A stretch of 64,000 nt of DNA, from assembly GCF_037975245.1 (NCBI RefSeq), contig NC_092567.1, positions 12,600,876 through 12,664,875 on the forward strand, read 5' to 3'. Made by a program: the position numbers and the translations under genes. Positions within the stretch are counted from its first letter, which is position 1; every line of letters starts with the position of its first letter. The stretch comes from Apostichopus japonicus. Lineage: Eukaryota; Echinodermata; Holothuroidea; Aspidochirotida; Stichopodidae. Shown in pieces: positions 36,644-48,700 of this stretch. The notes beneath the pieces were generated by a model. The model was not told the DNA's origin. It made no database searches and saw only the letters and a list, made by a program, of their open reading frames with translations.

Positions 36644-39269
36644 ATGGTCATAGCCACCATACTACTGGAACAGATAATACAAATGGTCATAGCCACCATA
36701 CTACTGGAACAGATAATATACACGGTCATAGCCATCATAATACTGGAACAGATAATATACACGGACATAGCCACCATACTACTGGAACAGATAATATACA
36801 TGGTCATAGCCACCATACTACTGGAACAGATTATATACATGGTCATAGCCACCATAATACTGGAACAGATAATACACATGGCCATAGCTACCATACTACT
36901 GGAACAGATAATATACATGGTCATAGCCACCATAATACTGGAACAGATGATATACATGGTCATAGCCACCATAATACTGGAACAGATAATATACATGGTC
37001 ATAGCCACCATAATACTGGAACAGATAATACACATGGTCATAGCCACCATAATACTGGAACAGATAATATACATGGTCATAGCCACCATACTACTGGAAC
37101 AGATAATATGCATGATCATAGCCACCATAATACTGGAACAGATAATATGCATGGTCATAGCCACCATAATACTGGAACAGATAATACACATGGTCATAGC
37201 CACCATACCACTGGAACAGATAATATACGTGGTCATAGCCACCATACTACTGGAACAGATAATATACATGGTCATAGCCACCATACTACTGGAACAGATA
37301 ATATACATGGCCATAGCCACCATACTACTGGAACAGATAATACACATGGTCATAGCCACCATACTACTGGAACAGATAATATACATGGTCATAGCCACCA
37401 TACTACTGGAACAGATAAAACACACGGTCATAGCCACCATACTACTGGAACAGATAATATACATGGTCATAGCCACCATACCACTGGAACAGATAATATA
37501 CATGGTCATAGCCACCATACTACTGGAACAGATAATACACACGGTCATAGCCATCATAATACTGGAACAGATAATACACATGGTCATAGCCACCATACTA
37601 CTGGAACAGATAATACACACGGTCATAGCCACCATACTACTGGAAGAGATTATATACATGGTCATAGCCACCATACCACTGGAACAGATAATATACATGG
37701 TCATAGCCACCATACTACTGGAACAGATAAAACACATGGGCATAGCCACCATACCACTGGAACAGGTAATATACATGGTCATAGCCACCATACTACTGGA
37801 AGAGATTATATACATGGTCATAGCCACCATACTACTGGAACAGATAATATACATGGTCATAGCCACCATACTACTGGAACAGATAATATACATGGTCATA
37901 GCCACCATACTACTGGAACAGATAATACACATGGTCATAGCCACCATAATACTGAAACAGATAATATACATGGTCATAGCCACCATAATACTGGAACAGA
38001 TAATAAACATGGTCATAGCCACCATACTACTGGAAGAGATTATATACATGGTCCTAGCCACCATACTACTGGAACAGATAATACACATGGTCATAGCCAC
38101 CATACTACTGTAACAGATAATATACATGGCCATAGCCACCATACTACTGGAACAGATAATACACATGGTCATAGCCACCATACCACTGGAACAGATAATA
38201 TACATGGTCATAGCCACCATACTACTGGAACAGATAATACACATGGTCATAGCCACCATAATACTGGAACAGATAATATACATGGTCATAGCCACCATAC
38301 CACTGGAACAGATAATATACATGGTCATAGCCACCATACTACTGGAACAGATAATACACACGGCCATAGCCACCATACTACTGGAACAGATAATACACAC
38401 GGTCATAGCCACCATACCACTGGAACAGATAATATACATGGTCATAGCCACCATACTACTGGAACAGATAATACACACGGCCATAGCCACCATACTACTG
38501 GAACAGATAATACACATGGTCATAGCCACCATACTACTGGAACAGATAATATACATGGTCATAGCCACCATACTACTGGAACAGATAATATACATGGTCA
38601 TAGCCACCATAATACTGGAACAGATAATATACATGGTCATAGCCACCATACCACTGGAACAGATAATATACATGGTCATAGCCACCATACTACTGGAACA
38701 GATAATATACATGGTCATAGCCACCATAATACTGGAACAGATAATATACATGGTCATAGCCACCATACCACTGGAACAGATAATATACATGGTCATAGCC
38801 ACCATACTACTGGAACAGATAATACACACGGCCATAGCCACCATACTACTGGAACAGATAATACACACGGTCATAGCCACCATACTACTGGAACAGATCA
38901 TAAACATGGCCATAGCCACCATAATACTGGAACAGATAATACACATGGTCATAGCCACCATACTACTGGAACAGATAATATACATGGTCATAGCCACCAT
39001 ACTACTGGAACAGATAATACACATGGTCATAGCCACCATACCACTGGAACAGATAATATACATGGTCATAGCCACCATACTACTGGAACAGATAATACAC
39101 ATGGCCATAGCCACCATAATACTGGAACAGATAATACACATGGTCATAGCCACCATACTACTGGAACAGATAATACACATGGTCATAGCCACCATACCAC
39201 TGGAACAGATAATATACATGGTCATAGCCACCATACTACTGGAACAGATAATACACATGGTCATAGCCA
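36644..39269. repeat. 39-bp minisatellite, about 67 copies
   Basis: The unit starts GGTCATAGCCACCATACTAC and continues TGGAACAGATAATATACAT (39 bp). There are about 67 head-to-tail copies with a few recurrent substitutions: ATA/ACA before CAT, ACT/AAT/ACC after CAT, and CAT/CAC and GGT/GGC. Because 39 is divisible by 3, three of six frames stay open over most of the array; the plus-strand frame reads HGHSHHTTGTDNI repeats. It ends about 430 bp from the BCAT stop codon on the 3' side. I consider it non-coding. Confidence 0.95.
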
Positions 39270-39700
39270 ATTGGATGAGAGGTACTTATATAGCATATTA
39301 TTCTGACATAGTTGTCAGAAGCAAGTTTGGAGGGAGTCTGTTTTGCTTTCCACAGGAAGCATTGAAGAGGACATCATGTTATGTACTTCATCAAGATGAT
39401 ACAGGTATATCAGAAATTGAGAGCAGCCAATTATATAAATGTTATTTCTTAACTTATCTGTACATGGCAAATGATTCACTTCAGGCTTGGTACATCTAAT
39501 AACAGCATGCTCTATATTGTAAGCAAAAAATATCTACAAAAGTAACACACTACACAATACAAGAGTCTTTACTTTGTAATGGGAAATAACTCCTTAGAAA
39601 TGCATGGCAGAAAAAAAACTAAAGCACACAAGCCACTTCATTATAAGATGGTTGCTATGGTAGCAGGAGGTAGAAACTTTTGCGCAATAAATGAAGCTTG

Positions 39701-42700
39701 TCAGTCCCGTCTGTTGCCATGCATCAATTCATCTATAGTATAGGCCCATTCATGTTCCATCCTACCATACTGTTGGGCAAAGAGAAAACACATATTTCAT
39801 GTTAAAACATTTCGTTTTCACCCTCACGGCTGATATCTAAAGGTTGCTGCGCTCTCTGAGACAACTAAATTGCTTATCAATAACCAAATTTTCTTGAAAT
39901 AAAAGCATGTAATCAGGTTTTCTATGAAACCTACATCTACTTGGACAACTAGTGCTCATGTTCGAACACCTTAAAGAACGTCCAGTTGAGTCTGGTGGAA
40001 TAACAAGCAACCTTTCTTCAAAAGTCGACCTACCTTGTTAATCAATGTTACATCTTTACCAATACAATGGTGATGAACTAGTGTTGTTTCTGGCCTACAG
40101 AGTAGACACAGTGTGTACTATCATAGACTCAGCCATTGGATTCTGTAGCTATGATGTTCTACAGATCTGTATTTAAACCACCTTCTCAGTTAAGTCAAGT
40201 TTTGTGTGTAGTTCCAGTAGCTCATGCAAAACCTCTTCAACATCACATATGTGTGATTTTACCTATGACAATATGAACAAATCCTGGAGGTGGTCAGTAA
40301 ACTAAAAAGATAGTCCTGGTTGTCTCAGAGAAAACCAGCAAACTTTCTTACAAGTCAGTCTGACGGTTCTTACAAGTCAGTCTAGCCACATGACGGTTCT
40401 TACAAGTCAGTCTAGCCACAGGACTGTTCTTACAAGTCAGTCTAGCCACAGGACTGTTCTTACAAGTCAGTCTAGCCACAGGACGGTTCTTACAAGTCAG
40501 TCTAGCCACAGGACTGCTCTTACAAGTCAGTCTAGCCACAGGACGGTTCTTACAAGTCAGTCTAGCCACAGGACGGTTCTTACAAGTCAGTCTAGCCACA
40601 GGACGGTTCTTACAAGTCAGTCTAGCCACAGGACGGTTCTTACAAGTCAGTCTAGCCACAGGACGGTTCTTACAAGTCAGTCTAGCCACAGGACGGTTCT
40701 TACAAGTCAGTCTAGCCACAGGACTGTTCTTACAAGTCAGTCTAGCCACAGGACTGTTCTTACAAGTCAGTCTAGCCACAGGACTGTTCTTACAAGTCAG
40801 TCTAGCCACAGGACTGTTCTTACAAGTCAGTCTAGCCACAGGACTGTTCTTACAAGTCAGTCTAGCCACAGGACTGTTCTTACAAGTCAGTCTAGCCACA
40901 GGACTGTTCTTACAAGTCAGTCTAGCCACAGGACTGTTCTTACAAGTCAGTCTAGCTACAGGAATGTTCTTACAAGTCAGTCTAGCTACAGGTCTGGCAG
41001 AAGTTTCACATATAAAATACTTACAATTCAAAAGCTTATCTTAATGACTGAATACTTCTGTGACTGGCAAATGTGAATATGAAGCCATGATTAAATACAG
41101 TGTAATTTCATGGAATACATCTATGTCTGGTGCCTGTTTAGAGCAACCAACTTTTATCATATTGAGTGGCAGATCAGCTAGCCTGTCTCAGGGGTTTTAG
41201 TAACATTCTTCCTTCTGTTAATGTTCCTGTTAGGTTTGTCAGGACCTGTAACTGTTAGAACAGTCTTTACACAGTAGCAAGGTAAAAGTGGTTTGTATCA
41301 CATCTGCTTCCTCTCTGTTCTATGAGGTTAATCATATTTAGCTGTACAACGTGTCTAACTCTGTTCCTATGTTACAGTTATACCTGAATGTCCATTAGGG
41401 TCTGATAGAAACGGGTACATAGCTTTCCTCCGTTACTCATGGTAGGCACTTCAAGGGTCTCTCCTTTGTACAGAATACTCCCAACTGGGCAGACCACACA
41501 TGCAGTCCCAGCACCAAACATCTCTTGTACCTGAGTAATGAGAAAGATGGGGAGACAACAGTAAAAACATGCAGTTTGAACCACAGCAATGTGTTTTCAT
41601 CACTAGTGACTATTCATAATATGATATTCATATACACTCAGTAATCTGCACATATGGTAGGAAGAATCTATGTAAATATTCTTCTTTGTGAAGGATATAT
41701 GCAAGGAATACATTTCCTGTGAGATATATCCTGTAGTTGAGGTTTGTTCCTGTCAACTCAACCAGTCTTGCATTGCTTTGTAATCAGAGCATATCTTTAT
41801 GATTTACATTTGATTCTGTGGTTTACATGCCTTAGTTCAACCTTTCAAGGCATGAATATTTATATTATGAAATCTAGTATGAAACAAGTTTACAGAAAGT
41901 TGACACAATATCCATCTAAAGACCTGTGGGAAACATCATGTGTGAGTGCTTGTACTTGGTAATATTGTCTGCACACCTTGTTATGATGAAACATGTCCGC
42001 CATTTGACTAATCAGAGATACTGAATACTGCCATCATATGAGTTTATGAATGGACCAATCTACTCATCTGAAGCCTCAGTTACTGTAACACTCTCCTAAC
42101 TCAAGAATTTCCTGAACAAATATTTTACGACAGACGGCATTTACAATTGTTATCAAGTGTGATCAAAGAGGGTTAATATTGACATTATGATACTGCTGAT
42201 TCAAGATTCTTAATATCAGAAATAGCACAGTTTGACATCAGTGAACATAAATATCTAGTGCAAGGATGTTGTAAAAGCTTTAAATAGCCCAATAATACTT
42301 TATGTTATACAGAATAAACTAACATATAGCAGATGTAAAAGGGTCACAGCACTTTTATAGGTAAAAGGTTAATGGCACTTTACATTTGTCACCCAAGTCA
42401 CCTACAAGACACAGACAATTTACAGTATGGCTCATCATCTTTCATGTGAAATTAAACATTTTGTGACCATGAAAGCATCAAAATAGTATTCACATTTATC
42501 TTAAACTTTGTTTTTGTAGTTCACTGGTTGTTTCTTAATCACCAACTACATATAATGAGATAATTATCATAAATAACACTTGCTTACTGAAGTTACAGTA
42601 GCATAGCCAAGACAATGACCACATATTTCACTAATTGAATTATCCACTTCCAAAAATCGTACAAAATGGAGGTAAACCTTGTAGTATTTTTATTGAATTT

Positions 42701-45700
42701 GTCCCAAATATGCCATGTTACTGATCAAAACTTTTTGGTACAAAAGTTTCAAAAGTGATTTCATTCCAACTTCTCAAACAATTATATTTTCTGAAAATAT
42801 CTGCAAGCAGATTTAAGCAGTCTGGTCAAAGTTTACCTTATTTTGTCTCAAGGCACTGGCAAGCTGAGGCATAGTAACTGGACGTTCAGAGACCTTAAAC
42901 TCACCCTATATGTAAACAAACAAAGCATAAAACAGTTATATGAAAATATGAAATAACGTTAGAAATGATTAAACCACTTGACCCAACCATGTCATGTGAC
43001 AACATGCAGGATTATTTAGAATTACACAGTTGGTGGACAAAAATAAACATAGTCTCTTCTATATTATTTAATCACACAGGATATTAAATCAGTACACCCC
43101 TACACAAGGACGGCTAATTTTCAAATCTTTGTTAACGAGACTGTCATGTGAGACAAAAAGGATCATGACTTAACAACAAGAAAACATTGAGAAGACACAG
43201 AAGTTCACAAGTCTAAGTACTTTATAAATGTCCTAGACAAATGAAAAGAGCTTGAAACATTTTACTTTTGTGGCCAATTAGACATACAAATGAAAGTTCC
43301 ATTTTGAAGTTACAATACTTAATTGATTTCTTATAAAACATATGAATGTTTAGTCCTTTTTGAAACCATGCAAGAGATTTCAGGGTATACTGATTGTTAC
43401 AGTACAAAGTAATAAAGAGCATTGGAAGAATGTCTCCAAGAATGTAAAATAATATCTTCTGTTTCTTACCTGAACCAGACTGGTGAGTCTGTACTCATAG
43501 TTTAAAGCATAGTAACCTGTATGTATACTCTTACTATGTGGCATGAAGTAGAAGGGTCCACCTGCTTGCATATGTAACATTAACAACAGTCAGTAAAGAA
43601 CACTGTTGCACTCCTACTACAGGTCTAACTATATCCTTTGGTAAGTCCACATGCTTACATATGTAACATTAACAACAGTCAGTAAAGAACACTGTTGCAC
43701 TCCTACTACAGGTCTAACTATATCCTTTGGTAAGTAGAAGGGTCCACATGCTTACATATGTAGAGTTAACAACAGTCAGTAAAGAACAAAAAGCAACAAA
43801 CTGTGGAAGGGAAATTCTAGTTTGAGATTGTGAAGTTCCAAGGTTAGATACAGATACATCAGCTTACCCATCTCTCTGCTAGCTGCAGTAAACTCTTCCT
43901 TGTAATGCCGGGTAAAATAGTTCCATCCAGAGGAGGGCTGACCAACTCTTGTTCTGAAAGAAGAAGAAAAAGAATATTTAAGGATACCTGACAAACGAAA
44001 AATAATTCTCTGAATCTCAGGCCATGAACTTTCAACAAGATATGTATTAATTAACTAGTTCTGAGAACCATCAAAGTTTACATTGGATCATGTTACACTC
44101 CTCTGTACAATGTTACAAAAGATCAGAATCTGAATTCCAGAAATCTACCCTTAAATATACCATGGATTTTATGAAGACATTTACACCAGGGTTTGGTGAC
44201 AATAATTATCCCTGGGCCGCCTGGCCTATCTCTCAACATCCCTGTAATTCTGAAGGTAATTGATGATCAGCTGCATTACAGAGAGACATTAATTATTTCT
44301 TAGTTACTACTCTCAGTATACAGGCCTATTATTTCTTAGTTACTAGTGTCAGTATACAGCTCCTACCTCCATTTTCATTTTCCCAGAGAATGAAGATATT
44401 CATGGTTCCTACTTCAGTCACATGGTGCTCATCTCCGTACAACCAAAGGATCTGTTGACAACCTTTCTTCTCTGCATCTTTTTGAGGATATATTGTTGGT
44501 CCATAGTTACTAAATTAATAAAGAATAATATCATAACAACATAGAAAACATTAAACCTCACACACATTAATTGAAACAGATTCATATCGGTTTTATTCCT
44601 GCTCTTTCAGGGTGCTTCAGTTACCGAGCAACTAGCAGTAAGTTTTAATTAAAGACGATAGCACACCATCCCTCCACTCTACAACATATCAATTAAAACT
44701 AATTATTATAGATGTTAGCACACCATCCCTCCACTCTACAACATATAGATAAAACTAATCATTATAGATGTTAGCACACCATCCCTCCACTCTACAACAT
44801 ATAGATAAAACTAATCATTATAGATGTTAGCACACCATCCCTCCACTCTACAACATATAGATAAAACTAATCATTATAGATGTTAGCACACCATCCCTCC
44901 ACTCTACAACATATAGATAAAACAAATCATTATAGATGTTAGCACACCATCCCTCCACTCTACGACATGTAAATTAAAACTAAGCATGATAGATGTTAGC
45001 ACATCATCCCTCCATTCTACAACACATAAATTAAAACTAATCATTACAGATGTTAGCACACCATCTATCCACTCTATGACACATAAATTAAAACTAATCA
45101 TTATAGATGTTAGCACACCATCCCTCCACTCTACGACATATAAATTAAAACTAAGCATGATAGATGTTAGCACATCATCCCTCCATTCTACAACACATAA
45201 ATTAAAACTAATCATTACAGATGTTAGCACACCATCCATCCACTCTACGACACATAAATTAAAACTAATCATTATAGATGTTAGCACACCATCCCTCAAT
45301 GAATATGTATGAAGTCAATATCTTGGCAAGGTGTCAGTGCTACAGATAATGATAATGGAACCTTTCACATATTTGTAAATTGATAAGAGTATTAACTGCT
45401 GATAAGCATTTATCTTCTGTAACGTTTAAGTTCACAAGGAAGTAACCTTTACACCCAATAATTAATAAAAGATACACAAAATTAACTAACCAAACATCCA
45501 CTCCCTAACTTCATTGACTACACATCTTTGGCACAGATCCAAAACATTCTAAAAATAAAAACCTCACGTCTGACCTAGTTGATTAATCAAACTGTGGTAT
45601 ATTTTTGGATGATGACAGATAAAAACAATCAATAACATCAACAATATACAAACTTAGAATTGATGTTATTTTAGTTTCTAGAGTACTACTATCTCACCTT

Positions 45701-48700
45701 CCTAGTTTAAAGTTTCCAACGCCACCTTTCCACGCTCGTACATTTACAGTGTCAGCATAGAGAGAGACAGGACTGAAGGTACCAGTCTTGAAGTAAGGTC
45801 CAACTGGACAAAGAATTACAAATAGTAAGGCCTTGCTAGGATTGTTTACTCCAAGAGATGGCTGGAAAGTAAAGAAAAAAATATGAATCAATCATATACA
45901 GCCAAATGCATTAAAATGAGGACAATCTGAATAAGGCTGGATCAGGGATTGTACAGATATATTCAAAACTCTGGGTGATATAGCTTGTCTTCATATTGTG
46001 AATACACAGTGTGATGTGTCTTATAATGTGCATTGCAGTATAGAACAGTATGTCTACAATCAGTAATGTCACTATAGAATATTAATGTAACTATAAAATA
46101 TTAAAACCAATTCTCTAACAATAGCAAATATTGACGTCACATTAGTATGACCAAAAGATGGGGAAAGGAACTTTTATTTTCCAATGTAACTCCCCCCCCC
46201 CCCCCCTCCTCTAATATTTGACCTGATACTTGTGGCTCACACAATCTCTCTAAATTGTCTTTACATTTCATCCCTATTGACTGAAAATGAATCAATGCAT
46301 TTAGGTTTGATAAGCAATCACTTTCTTTGAGCTGATCTGGACTTGGTCAACTAATTCTGATTCTCTACTTGAAGACATCAGAAGTGTTCATAGTATGCAT
46401 AAGTCTGCACTTGAAACAAGTAGGTGTGGAAGCATGTAGCAAACAAGAAGACTCACCTCAGTTCCAATAAATGTTGGTCTTACGTACAGCGAGCTGGTTG
46501 TTGAATGAGGGACCCAGTCTGAGTCAAGGTTCACAAGATGTGCAATGCATTGTACTAATTCAGCACCATTGAAGAGCTATTTAAGAGACAAATGAATTAT
46601 CAAATACTTAGATTCAACATGAAAGACTACATGCCTACACAGTGACTACAATTATCCATTATGACATCACAAAAAACTAAGAATAACCAACAAAAAACTG
46701 GTATGTAGCATCATGGGCTCACATGCCACCATATAGTGGTGTCAAAATACCACATTTAAAGTACTGTAATGCCTAAACTGGAAACTTAACAAGACTAACA
46801 AAGAGCATATATCCTGCAGTGTAGGTTATATTAGTACTGAATAAACTCATTCTAATTTATAATAAGACTGTAGGAGGGATAGTGCAAAAGTAATACTAAG
46901 CAACCACCGAGGCCTATAAGTCTGTTTACAGTTATCGGTTGTGTTTACAATCTAATATCTCCTCCCAGACTTATGTGTGTGCAAAGTATAGTTTGTCTTG
47001 GAACTTCAAGAATGTGCATTACCTTTTGAAAATAATGAAGCTTTTAAACCTATGCCTATTTTTAGACATTCATAACAATATGTACCTTCTAGGCCTAACC
47101 TAATCTCCATATATACTATAAAGCATTGATTGTAGCTGTATATAAATAACAGGATGAAGATAATGTGAAGAATTCTCTTAATATTAGAGTAAAACCAGCA
47201 AGTAAAGTTGATGAGAAACACATTGTTAAGGTTCTAGTAATGAAATGCCAATCTCCTATCATTTACCAGGTTATTCCCCTGAAATTACTTACAGGTAAAG
47301 TAGCTCTTTCAGCAGTGTTTAGCATCCTCTTCATGTTCTCATAAGGTCTAAAAACTCTTACAATGTGATCCTCCCCTCTGTAAGCCTTCATTCCTTCATA
47401 GAGCTGCAAAAATAAATAATGTGACATTAATCAAAGTTAAGAGCTCACCATTATCAATGCAATACCCCCTCTCAACAACCATATATGCTGAATTCATCTA
47501 ATGGCATTCACATTACACTATTAACCAATTAGAGGAGAAGAAAGACTCCAATTTGTTGTATGGACAAACTCAGGTGTTCAGATGCACTTGATTGTTTTTT
47601 TTCCGGGGGAGGGGGGGGGGTGTTATTGTTTTGTTATGGTCTTATTGTCCTATTGTATGAAATTGTGTATTTTGCTTTGTTGTACATTGATTGGTCTCTT
47701 TCTCTGTATTTTAGGGAGCGAAGCACCCTGTCAAGCCCGCAAAGGTTTTTTGTTCCGCTTCCTTCACTTCATGTATTATTCACTACTACTTCATGTTATT
47801 TGTAAACGTTTAAATGCATGTTGTGAAAAACAAATAAATGAAATGAAAGTGGTGCCTTTGTCTTGCAGGTTAGCAAACCCAAATACAAAAATGGCATCAT
47901 TACATTTGGTAGTATACACTTAATGTCCCCATTAGATGGACATGAGTGTATCTCTCGTTCTAGTCACCTTATTAAATCACGAGGGAGGTCAAGGCACCCC
48001 CCCACCCACCCCCCACATCATGACTGTAGTGCAGCAATGGTGAACAACATAGACGATTCCAAACCACTGACAGAGCAGCATGTGATCCTATATCCAAGCT
48101 AGAAACCCAGAAAATTAGACTCTGTTAACCACAATTTATCATCACAATTTGAGCAATTCTGAATATGTCAAGAGAATCCTCTTCTTTGTCGGTGTTTTGA
48201 ATCCAAAGCTTATAAATATGGGGATAAATTCTTGTTGTTGCACTCTGCCTTCATTCTTACTAAATATCATACAAAGATGGGCAAAGCACCTTTAGTTATC
48301 CAACATTTGATATTTCCTGGACATTTGCCAGCAGAGTAAGAAACAGGTGATGAAAACTTACAGATCCATGTCATACACATAGCTATATGCTCTTTATAAA
48401 TATTTCACATCCTGTACAACATGTGTGAAATGTCAACAGAATTATCAGTACTGTGTACACTGTGTATCATGCACGGTCTGTAATATACCGGTACGTAAAC
48501 ACAAGATGATACTCTGAAGAGCTCTCTGTTAAACAAAACACTGTTTAAGGTGTACTTCTACTGGTACTACCAGATGGTACCATCTTTGTTTACTTCCTGC
48601 ATGGCATGTTAACCCCTAAATCTGACTGGACATCCATGTGGAAACAAGAATTTGGCTGCTCCTCAATCTAACTAGGGATCTAAGTGGATAGTTGGCTACT

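Noticed and set aside
36529-39306. Open frames of 450 to 910 codons on both strands across the 39-bp array
   Set aside because: Unit length is a multiple of three, so openness is automatic. Three overlapping frames on two strands are open at once, there is no unique domain, and the array lies 3' of BCAT.
40348-41076. Two ~227-codon frames on opposite strands
   Set aside because: They are products of the 30-bp array inside a BCAT intron, with no independent support.
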